DNA of 64,000 bases, from assembly GCA_041658565.1 (NCBI GenBank), contig JBAZZY010000002.1, positions 1 through 64,000 of the forward strand, written 5' to 3'. The notes under the pieces are model-generated. The model ran no database searches. It was given only the letters and a program-made list of their open reading frames with translations, and was not told the DNA's origin. How positions within the stretch are numbered: position 1 is the stretch's first letter; every line of letters begins with the position of its first letter. A program made the translations under genes and the position numbers. The stretch comes from Actinomycetota bacterium. GTDB taxonomy: Bacteria > Actinomycetota > AC-67. This document shows, piece by piece, positions 49,701-57,049 of the stretch.

Positions 49701-50828
49701 ATGGAGCCCATCGGCTTCAGTAAGCAGAGAGCGAACGAGATGATGGGCGCGCACGGGGTCGACGTCATGGTCCTGACTTCCGCGGAGAACGTCTTCTACA
49801 CGTCCGGTCTGCCTGTCCGTCATGTCGAGCACAACCCGATTCTGTTCGTGCTTGCGAACCAGTACCCGACCATGACCGTGATCTCTCGCGACGGTGACGA
49901 TGCGGCCGTGTCCTGGATTCTGTTTGATCCGACGCTCACCTGGATCTCGGACTTCTCTGGGGTGCTGACTAGAGACGCCGCAGTCGAAGCGGTCGTGGCC
50001 AAAGTGGCTGCGCGTGCGCAATCGAAGCTGCGGATCGGGATCGAGAGCAGCGCGCCCTTCTACGTCGTCGAGGCCTTGCGCGCGGCCTACCCCAGCGCGG
50101 AACTGGTCGTGATCGATGATGTCTTGCTTCGGCTGCGTGCGGTTAAGACCACGGAGGAGATCCGGCGGATTCGTGAGGCGACACGCATCGCGGAGAAGAC
50201 GATCGCCGCTCTGATCGAGAACCTCACCGAGGGCATGTCGGACTTAGAGATGCTGAAGCTCGCGAAGATCACGACGCTTCAGGAAGGCGGCAGCGGGACC
50301 AACCACATCACGCTGAGTATCGGCGACAGCGATCCGGAGGCGCCGGGGACGGGACGGCGAATCGAAAGGGGCGAGTTGACTCGCTTCGACACCGGCGCGA
50401 TGTACGGCGGATACGTCTCCGACGTGTCGCGTCACGCGTGCATCGGGGACATCCCCTCGGATGCTCAGAGCATCGTCGCGTACACGGCCGACTTGCAGCA
50501 GGCGTACGTGAACGAGATCCGCACGGGGGTCACGGCGGGCGAGATCGAGGACCTCATAGCCAAGGACTTCCAGCGTCCGTCGGAAGTGCCGGTCTTCACG
50601 ATGGGCCACGGCGTTGGGATCAACACCGAAGAGATGCACTTCTTCCCCACGATGCTCGCCGGTCGCAGGGAGTGGGTCTTCGAGGAGGGAATGGTCTTCG
50701 ATTTGGAATCGTGGGCCCTGTACCCGCCGTACAAGAACCGGCTCATCGGAATGGAAGACACCTACGTGGTCGTGGACGGTCGATGCGAGAGACTGACCAC
50801 TTTGGACCGCAAGATATTCTCGCGTTAG
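49701..50828 (+). CDS. M24-family metallohydrolase (aminopeptidase P/creatinase-like), copy 2
   Basis: 375 residues, N-terminal creatinase domain (LTSAENVFYTSGLPVRHVEH) and pita-bread domain with ligands in TRFDTGAMYGGYVSDVSRHA, MGHGVGINTEE, VFDLES and MEDTYVVV. The HG motif around the substrate site (MGHGVGIN) differs from copy 1 (VGHNIGLE), which suggests a different substrate. AGGAGG precedes ATG 49701. The oxidoreductase copy 2 follows after 17 nt. Same order as the operon at 28059. Confidence 0.85.
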   Translation: MEPIGFSKQRANEMMGAHGVDVMVLTSAENVFYTSGLPVRHVEHNPILFVLANQYPTMTVISRDGDDAAVSWILFDPTLTWISDFSGVLTRDAAVEAVVAKVAARAQSKLRIGIESSAPFYVVEALRAAYPSAELVVIDDVLLRLRAVKTTEEIRRIREATRIAEKTIAALIENLTEGMSDLEMLKLAKITTLQEGGSGTNHITLSIGDSDPEAPGTGRRIERGELTRFDTGAMYGGYVSDVSRHACIGDIPSDAQSIVAYTADLQQAYVNEIRTGVTAGEIEDLIAKDFQRPSEVPVFTMGHGVGINTEEMHFFPTMLAGRREWVFEEGMVFDLESWALYPPYKNRLIGMEDTYVVVDGRCERLTTLDRKIFSR

Positions 50829-50845
50829 GCCGGCGGGAGACGAGG

Positions 50846-51904
50846 ATGAAGCAACTGAGAGTCGGGGTCGTCGGCATGGGTTTCGCCGGCTGGCTGCACG
50901 CGAGTTCGTACAACATGCTGGGGGACAAGGCGAAGCTCGTCGCCGTGTGCGACTCGGACGAGGAGAAGGTGGCGAACCTCGCCGAGCAGCTCGGGACCTT
51001 GGCGATCACGGACTACGCGGCGCTGCTCGCGCGCGCCGACATCGACGCGATCGACGTCTGTGTTCCTCACCACTTGCACAGGCGATTTGCAGTTGAGGCT
51101 GCGCGCGCCGGCAAGCACATCCTGTTGGAGAAGCCGATCGCGACGAGTATCGAGGACGCCGATGCGATCATCAGTGCGGCGGCTGAGGCGGGAGTCACAT
51201 TGATGGTCGCCGAGAACCATCTCTTCTTGCCCGCCAACCGCAAGGTGAAGGAGATCATCGACTCCGGGGAGATCGGTCGCGTGTTTCTCGTGCGCGCATA
51301 CGAGGGTGCGATAAGCGAGCTGACCGTTAACCCGAATCCAGAGGACTGGCGGACGTTGCCGAACAACGAGGGCGTGCTGCTCGACATGGCGGTACACAAG
51401 TTCGCGATGCTCCGGTGGATGCTCGGCGACATCGCGTCGGTGTTCGCGGTGAAGGAGAAGCTCGTCGTGACCGACCTTGCGCCGAACTACGACGACACGG
51501 CGCTCGTCACCGTGAAGTTCGCGAGCGGCGCGGTCGGCGAGATCGTCGTTACGTCGGGCGTCGCCGGCGGCGAGACGAATTCGCTGGAGGTTTACGGCAC
51601 CGACGGAACGATCCTGGAGAATCACATGTGGCCGCGACCGGTGATGTACATGTCGCGAAAGACCTCAAAGAGCACCTGGATCTGGGTGTATCCGGTGAAA
51701 TGGCGCCGGCCGAAGCTTGAGCACGGACCCTTCCCCCAGTACTACGAGATCTCGTTCCGCGAAGAGGTCGAGCACTTCGTGGACTGCGTCCTGCAAGGGA
51801 AGATCCCGGACATGACCGGTGAGGACGCGCGCGAGTCGATTCGCGTCGCGATCGCCGCGAGCGAATCCGCCGCGCGCAAGCAGTTCGTAGATGTGAGGGC
51901 CTGA
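50846..51904 (+). CDS. Gfo/Idh/MocA-family oxidoreductase, copy 2
   Basis: 352 residues: LRVGVVGMGFAGWLHASSYN, IDAIDVCVPHHLHRRFAVEA and HILLEKPIA with the EKP Lys; C-terminal sheet domain intact. PHHLH and other segments are shared with copy 1 (29254), but overall identity looks moderate, so the duplication is older than that of the binding proteins. GGGAG and GAGG lie before ATG 50846. The next gene starts 2 nt after its stop. Confidence 0.88.
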   Translation: MKQLRVGVVGMGFAGWLHASSYNMLGDKAKLVAVCDSDEEKVANLAEQLGTLAITDYAALLARADIDAIDVCVPHHLHRRFAVEAARAGKHILLEKPIATSIEDADAIISAAAEAGVTLMVAENHLFLPANRKVKEIIDSGEIGRVFLVRAYEGAISELTVNPNPEDWRTLPNNEGVLLDMAVHKFAMLRWMLGDIASVFAVKEKLVVTDLAPNYDDTALVTVKFASGAVGEIVVTSGVAGGETNSLEVYGTDGTILENHMWPRPVMYMSRKTSKSTWIWVYPVKWRRPKLEHGPFPQYYEISFREEVEHFVDCVLQGKIPDMTGEDARESIRVAIAASESAARKQFVDVRA

Positions 51905-51906
51905 TC

Positions 51907-52803
51907 GTGCGCGTGCAGATCGGGTTCTTCGTCGCCCTGCTGGGCACGGCAATGACGCATTCCGGCATGGTCTTTCTCAAGCGCGGAGCCGATCAGGTCC
52001 CGACGATCACATGGCGGATGGGCTTGGGTATGTTTCGTGAGTTGTTCCGGTGCAAGATCTGGGCGCTCGGAACCTCGATGCAAGTGGGATCGTTTGCAGC
52101 GCTGATGGTGACACTGTCGCTGGCGCCCGTGACCGTTGTTATGCCGGTGTGGAACTCGGGAATCCTCATCTTCGTCTTCCTTAGTCTCGTGTACTTGAAG
52201 GAGCGGCTCTCCACGACGGAGAAGCTTCTGGTCGGTGTCGTCGTGTCGGGGCTTCTGGTGCTCGGTCTGAGCCTTTCGGGGTCCGAGGAAGTCGTGCGTC
52301 CGGTTCCCAACGGGCCTGTCGCGTTGTTCTGCGCCGTGGCGCTCGTGCTCGCGTTCTCCGTCGTCGGCGTGAGCGCGCGCGCGCGCAAGACCGCGGACTG
52401 GGGGATCGGGATCGCTGTGGTTGCCGGCACGCTCGCCGGACTTGCGACCGTCGTGCAGAAGGCGTTCGTGATGTCGTTTGCCGGCTCGCCGCGCACGGCA
52501 CAGATCGTCGTCTACGGAGCGGCAATCGTCGTGACGAACGTCACGTCGTACATGATGTTGCAGGGCGCGCTGCAACGCGGGAAGGCAATCAACGTCGTGC
52601 CTGTCCTCTCGGGTCTTGGCGGAGTACTGCCGATTCTTGCCGGATTTGCCGCGTTTTCCGAAGGGTTGCCGCCGTCGTGGCGCGCGGTTGCGCGCGTCGC
52701 CGCGATCTCACTCATCCTTGTCGGCGCGCTCGGACTCTCACGCTTCAGCGAGGTTCCCGAATCTCATGGGGCTCCCGACGTCGTGTCGGACCCGGCCACG
52801 TAG
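51907..52803 (+). CDS. EamA/DMT-type transporter
   Basis: 298 residues, about 10 membrane helices: VQIGFFVALLGTAMTHSGMV at the start, SLAPVTVVMPVWNSGILIFV, LSLVYLKERLSTTEKLLVGV in the first half and the matching PVLSGLGGVLPILAGFAAFS in the second. DMT proteins often export by-products. GTG 51907 is coupled to the preceding gene. A deleted, frameshifted partial copy of this gene lies at 55247-55428. Confidence 0.85.
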   Translation: MRVQIGFFVALLGTAMTHSGMVFLKRGADQVPTITWRMGLGMFRELFRCKIWALGTSMQVGSFAALMVTLSLAPVTVVMPVWNSGILIFVFLSLVYLKERLSTTEKLLVGVVVSGLLVLGLSLSGSEEVVRPVPNGPVALFCAVALVLAFSVVGVSARARKTADWGIGIAVVAGTLAGLATVVQKAFVMSFAGSPRTAQIVVYGAAIVVTNVTSYMMLQGALQRGKAINVVPVLSGLGGVLPILAGFAAFSEGLPPSWRAVARVAAISLILVGALGLSRFSEVPESHGAPDVVSDPAT

Positions 52804-52865
52804 GACGCGGCGCCCGTCACGCTCTCGGAAGACGCCCCCGGCGGCGAGGGAAGTCCGACGTACTA

Positions 52866-53549
52866 CTACCCGAAGCGCCAGTAGCGCTCGGGCGCATAGG
52901 CGTCGTCCTCGACCAACCCGCCGAGCACCTTCATCTGTGAGACGTATTGCCCCAGGGATTTCCGCTTGAGCGCGAGGGGCGCGCCCGGCAGTTCGATACT
53001 CTCGGGCTCGCCGATGGAGCTCATCCGGAGGAGGCGCTCCGCTGTGAGATCGGGGCACTGCTTGCGGTAGAGGGCATCCTCGTAGACGCTCCACGGGCCA
53101 TCCCGCCGGCCGGTTACGATGAGGCAGGCTTCCGACGTCAGGACGTGATCATTCGATCCGATGCCGAGCGGCAGGAAGACGCGGTCGGGAGCGATCTCGC
53201 GCACGACGGCCTCGATCGCCGGCACGATCTCGTCCAGGGTGGGACGATCATCGTCCGCGTACTGCCAGTCCAGGAAGTCCAGGTACCGCTGCGAGGTCCC
53301 GAGAACTTCCAGCGCGTTGAAGTCCTCGACCCGACGCATCGCCACGATGTCGTCACCCTCGGCGAAGCCGCCCCAGAGGTCCCAGTCGGTGGGCGGAGAG
53401 GGGTATGCGGGAGGCTTACCTCCGAAGACGGTCACGACGGCTGCCGAACCCGAATGGGCCCCCAAGAGCTGGCCGCAAGACAGAACGGCGTCATCGAAGT
53501 GAGGAGAGACCACGAGGATCTTCTCGGGAGTTGTCGTTTCCAGTGCCAT
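52866..53549 (-). CDS. PIG-L/LmbE-family deacetylase
   Basis: 227 residues opening with ILVVSPHFDDAVLSCGQLLG: the metal-binding HxDD is present, but the usual PHPDDE reads PHFDDA here, so the position of the catalytic Glu is replaced by Ala and activity is uncertain. A second motif near GSNDHVLTSE supplies the other His. Known members remove N-acetyl or N-acyl groups from amino sugars (MshB, GlcNAc-PI deacetylase). It is convergent with the DMT gene and 24 nt upstream of paralogue 4 in transcription order, which lies behind it. Confidence 0.82.
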   Translation of the reverse strand: MALETTTPEKILVVSPHFDDAVLSCGQLLGAHSGSAAVVTVFGGKPPAYPSPPTDWDLWGGFAEGDDIVAMRRVEDFNALEVLGTSQRYLDFLDWQYADDDRPTLDEIVPAIEAVVREIAPDRVFLPLGIGSNDHVLTSEACLIVTGRRDGPWSVYEDALYRKQCPDLTAERLLRMSSIGEPESIELPGAPLALKRKSLGQYVSQMKVLGGLVEDDAYAPERYWRFG

Positions 53550-53573
53550 CTGCTCTCCTCGTTCACGATGACG

Positions 53574-55079
53574 TTACGTTCCGTCGTCTTCCATGGGGTG
53601 CGGATACCAGTGCGTGACGAGGCGGGCCCACGGATTGGTTTGGGCTACCCACCCGCCGGCGGAGTCCTGCCAGCGCGCGACCGAGATGAACCCGCGCCGG
53701 GGTTTCGAGAAGTCGGCGCGGTCGGCTCCCCACTGGAACGCGTCGGGTGTCATCACGTCCGCCGTCCAAGATCCGTCGCTCGCGCGCAGCCACTTCACTA
53801 GTCCTTGGCGCGTCACGTTGGCTCCCATCGAACGGATACCTTCGGTCAACAGGCGCGCGGCCGCCCAGCCTTCGACCGCCCACTGCTGCATCGCGAAGTT
53901 CGGGTCGTATCGACGCATCGCCGCGCGGAACCTGGCGATCTCGGGATTGCTCGTCATCGTGTACGGCACTGAACTGCCGTACACGTAGATCGAGTTGCGA
54001 CACGGAGCACTGAAGTCTTTGCCGATGCGGCTCGTCCAGTTCGCCACCGAAGCGACCGCGGCTTTGACTTGGAAGCCGTAGCGATCCATCGACTGGCACA
54101 CGTTCATGAATCCCGCTGTATCGATCACTTGCCAGAAGGCCTCGACGCCGGCCGAGCGCATGTTGATGACCTCGGTGTCCCAAGAGGGACTTGCGGGGTC
54201 CTTTCCGGCACCGTTGTTGGGTGTATAGACGACGTCGATGCCCGATTTCTTGAGCATCTCGATCACGATGTCGGCACGGGTCTTGGATGCAGGAATGGCA
54301 TAGAAGAGGACCGCAGCCTTCTTGATGTCTAAGTGCTCCTTGTACCAAATCATCGGCGCGGCGCTTTCGTAGAACGTTCCCTTCACTCCGACGTTCTTCC
54401 CGTCGCGCGGATATCCGGCGGCGCCATAGATAGTGAAGAACATCGGGTACTTGTAGTACGCCGTCGCGACCGGAATCCCACCGACGTCGGGGACCCCGGC
54501 GGCGTTCACCAACCCGGCGCCAGCGTAAGCGTCGGTGTTGTTGGCGGCGAAGGCAAAGACCTTCTCCTTGTCGATCAAGTTGCGCGCGCAGGCCTTGTTT
54601 CCCTCGGGATCTTCGCGGTCGTCGCAGGTGAGGAACTTAATCGTTCGTCCGTTCACGCCGCCGGATGCGTTCAACGCTTGAAAGTAAGCGCGCGCGCCGT
54701 GAGAAGGCCCGCTGAACATCTCCGGACCGAGCGGCCCGCCGACAGGCGTGATGTTTCCAACGGTGATCGTCGTCGCGGTGACGCCGCGGTCGGATGCGAA
54801 GTTGCGTGAGGACCCCTCGCCGGGACCGGTTGTGGGGCCGGACCCTGGGCCGAAGCCGGTCGAGCCGTTGCCGAGTGAGGGTCCGTTTGCGGTTGAACCT
54901 GCTGATTGCGCATCCGGAGAGGTTTTCCACGACGAGAACCCGTTGCCTTCCGCGCCGGGTTGCTGCAGGTTATCCCCGGCGGCCTGAAAGCTGAATGCGG
55001 TGTTGGGCAGACGAGTGCCGCATGCGGTGACGACCAATGCCAAAACCGCGAGCGCGTGGAGGAAACGCAGCCGATTCAT
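53574..55079 (-). CDS. ABC substrate-binding lipoprotein, paralogue 4
   Basis: 501 residues; lipobox VVTAC, CGTRLPN, Ser/Gly linker, then the shared core with FYESAAPMIWYKEHLDIKK in the variable loop and RADIVIEMLKKSGIDVV where the others read RAAIVIDMLTKSGIEVV. Flanking and coding DNA are close to paralogue 3. Together with paralogue 3 it brackets the M24-Gfo/Idh-DMT-PIG-L block as direct repeats of about 1.65 kb. ATG 55079. Confidence 0.9.
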   Translation of the reverse strand: MNRLRFLHALAVLALVVTACGTRLPNTAFSFQAAGDNLQQPGAEGNGFSSWKTSPDAQSAGSTANGPSLGNGSTGFGPGSGPTTGPGEGSSRNFASDRGVTATTITVGNITPVGGPLGPEMFSGPSHGARAYFQALNASGGVNGRTIKFLTCDDREDPEGNKACARNLIDKEKVFAFAANNTDAYAGAGLVNAAGVPDVGGIPVATAYYKYPMFFTIYGAAGYPRDGKNVGVKGTFYESAAPMIWYKEHLDIKKAAVLFYAIPASKTRADIVIEMLKKSGIDVVYTPNNGAGKDPASPSWDTEVINMRSAGVEAFWQVIDTAGFMNVCQSMDRYGFQVKAAVASVANWTSRIGKDFSAPCRNSIYVYGSSVPYTMTSNPEIARFRAAMRRYDPNFAMQQWAVEGWAAARLLTEGIRSMGANVTRQGLVKWLRASDGSWTADVMTPDAFQWGADRADFSKPRRGFISVARWQDSAGGWVAQTNPWARLVTHWYPHPMEDDGT

Positions 55080-55246
55080 GAAAGACCCGCCCCCGATGTC
55101 ATTCTCCGACCGAAGCTTCGCGCGTCACCGGCACGACCCTCGACTCGCCGGCGGCAGTGGATGGTAGCACCGGCGCTCGCGAAGTCCTGATTCGAAATCG
55201 ACGGGCAGGGTGTTGCGTGCCCCTCGTGAGACGGACGCGCAATCGC
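55080..55246. repeat. Duplicated upstream region, copy at paralogue 4
   Basis: Near-identical to 49504-49672. In the first copy this sequence leads into an intact M24 gene; here it breaks off at about 55246 and passes straight into the middle of a DMT gene. Confidence 0.8.
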
Positions 55247-55428
55247 TTCGTATTCCTCAGCCTCGCGTACCTGAAGGAGCGGCTTTCGACATACGAGAAG
55301 CTCATGGTTGGACTTGATGTGTCCGGGCTCTTGGTGCTCATCCTCATCGGCGCGCTCGGCTCTTGCGCTTCAGCGAGGTTCTCGAACCTCATGAGGTCCC
55401 CGAGGCCGCTCCGGACGCAGCCGTCTAG
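55247..55428 (+). pseudogene. Deleted remnant of the EamA/DMT gene
   Basis: The segment reads FVFLSLAYLKERLSTYEKLM then VSGLLVLILIGALG, matching residues about 90-120 of the gene at 51907 and then jumping to its last 25 residues; the deletion joins two spots that share CTC. After the join a 1-bp loss shifts the frame. The end TAG (55426) matches the end of the full gene. No start codon or first half. It shows that a second copy of the binding protein-M24-Gfo/Idh-DMT block once existed here and collapsed. From 55429 to 55569 I see no gene. Confidence 0.75.
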
Positions 55429-55569
55429 GACCTGCCTTGGCTCATTTCTTGATGTGCTCGAGGTCGGAGGCGCGAAGGCCTGGACCCATGACCCTACGCA
55501 TCCAGTGATTACAGGCGTACATTGCCAACGTCACTGCATGCGGCATGCCATCGGCAGGAAGTGAGGGTC

Positions 55570-56931
55570 ATGAGTGCTCCCGTGGATTTGCTCATGGAAA
55601 GCGTGATCGCAAACAACCCGGGCGAAACTGAATTCCACCAAGCCGTTCACGAGGTTGCGCGGTCGGTCGAGCCCGTGATCGCGGCTCATCCCCAGTACCG
55701 GGAAGCCAAGATCCTGGAACGAATGATAGAGCCCGAGCGAGTGATCATCTTCCGAGTTCCCTGGGCGGACGACGGCGGCGAGATTCACGTCAATCGCGGC
55801 TTCCGGGTTGAGATGAGCAGCGCGATCGGTCCCTACAAGGGCGGGCTCCGGTTCCATCCGACCGTCTACCTAGGCCTATTGAAGTTCCTTGCGTTCGAAC
55901 AGGTCTTTAAGAACGCGCTCACGACCTTGCCGATGGGGGGAGGCAAAGGAGGCGCCGACTTTGACCCGAAGGGCAAGAGCGATTCGGAAGTCATGCGCTT
56001 CTGCCAGTCGTTCATGACGGAGCTGTATCGCCACATTGGACCCAACACCGATGTGCCTGCCGGCGACATCGGTGTTGGGTCGCGCGAGATCGGATACTTG
56101 TTTGGTCAGTACAAGCGGATTCGCAATGAGTTCAGCGGCGTGCTCACCGGCAAGGGGATGGAGTGGGGCGGCTCGTTGATCCGCCCGGAAGCCACCGGGT
56201 ACGGCTCGGTGTACTTCGCGCACGAGATGCTCACCTCCCGCCACGATGCGCTGGAGGGAAAGGTGTGCCTCGTGTCGGGCGCGGGCAACGTCGCTCAGTT
56301 CACCGTCGAGAAGCTGATTGCCATGGGCGCTAAACCTGTAACCCTGTCGGATTCCGGCGGGTTCATCTTCGACCCTGCGGGGATCAACATCGACAAACTG
56401 CAGTGGGTGATGGATCTCAAGAACGTGCGGCGCGGGCGGATCGAGGAATACGCGGAGCACTTCGAGGGCGCGACGTTCACGGCCGCCGACCCCACGGCGG
56501 ATCACAACCCCCTGTGGAGCGTTCCCGCCGACTGCGCGTTCCCGAGCGCAACGCAGAACGAGATACGCGCCAAGGACGCCGCCGATCTGCTGAGCAATGG
56601 CGTAAGTGTTGTGTGCGAAGGCGCCAACATGCCGACGGTTCCGGACGCAGTTCGCCAATTCGTGGAGGCCGGAATCTTGTTTGGTCCCGGCAAAGCAGCA
56701 AACGCCGGCGGCGTTGCGGTGTCCGGACTCGAGATGTCTCAAGATGCGCTGCGGCTTTCGTGGGCACGCGAAGAAGTCGACCACCGGTTGAAGCAGATCA
56801 TGAAGGCGATTCACCAGCAGTGCCGTGAAACCGCCGAGGAGTACGGCACGCCCGGCAACTACGTCAACGGCGCCAACATTGCGGGCTTCGTCAAGGTTGC
56901 CGACGCGATGCTCGACCAAGGTCTCGTTTGA
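55570..56931 (+). CDS. gdhA: Glutamate dehydrogenase, hexameric NADP type
   Basis: 453 residues, the usual length of the hexameric GdhA. Substrate site SAIGPYKGGLRFHPTVYLGL, catalytic Lys in LPMGGGKGGADFDPKG, NTDVPAGDIGVGSREIGY, and a Rossmann domain with VCLVSGAGNVAQFTVEKLIA. It converts 2-oxoglutarate and ammonium into glutamate in the cytoplasm. ATG 55570 has GAGG upstream. Single gene, convergent with the hydrolase at 57050. If the nearby island releases ammonia from an amide or amino sugar, GdhA would be a natural sink, but this link is inferred. Confidence 0.95.
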   Translation: MSAPVDLLMESVIANNPGETEFHQAVHEVARSVEPVIAAHPQYREAKILERMIEPERVIIFRVPWADDGGEIHVNRGFRVEMSSAIGPYKGGLRFHPTVYLGLLKFLAFEQVFKNALTTLPMGGGKGGADFDPKGKSDSEVMRFCQSFMTELYRHIGPNTDVPAGDIGVGSREIGYLFGQYKRIRNEFSGVLTGKGMEWGGSLIRPEATGYGSVYFAHEMLTSRHDALEGKVCLVSGAGNVAQFTVEKLIAMGAKPVTLSDSGGFIFDPAGINIDKLQWVMDLKNVRRGRIEEYAEHFEGATFTAADPTADHNPLWSVPADCAFPSATQNEIRAKDAADLLSNGVSVVCEGANMPTVPDAVRQFVEAGILFGPGKAANAGGVAVSGLEMSQDALRLSWAREEVDHRLKQIMKAIHQQCRETAEEYGTPGNYVNGANIAGFVKVADAMLDQGLV

Positions 56932-57049
56932 GACGAGCCGTTCTGCTTCGCATCAACCGACGTTCCGCGCTGGGGAAGCGTCGGAACCGGCGGTTCGGTT
57001 TGCGGCGCAATCCGGGTTGGTCGGTGGCGATGCGTGAGATGTGAAGCGT

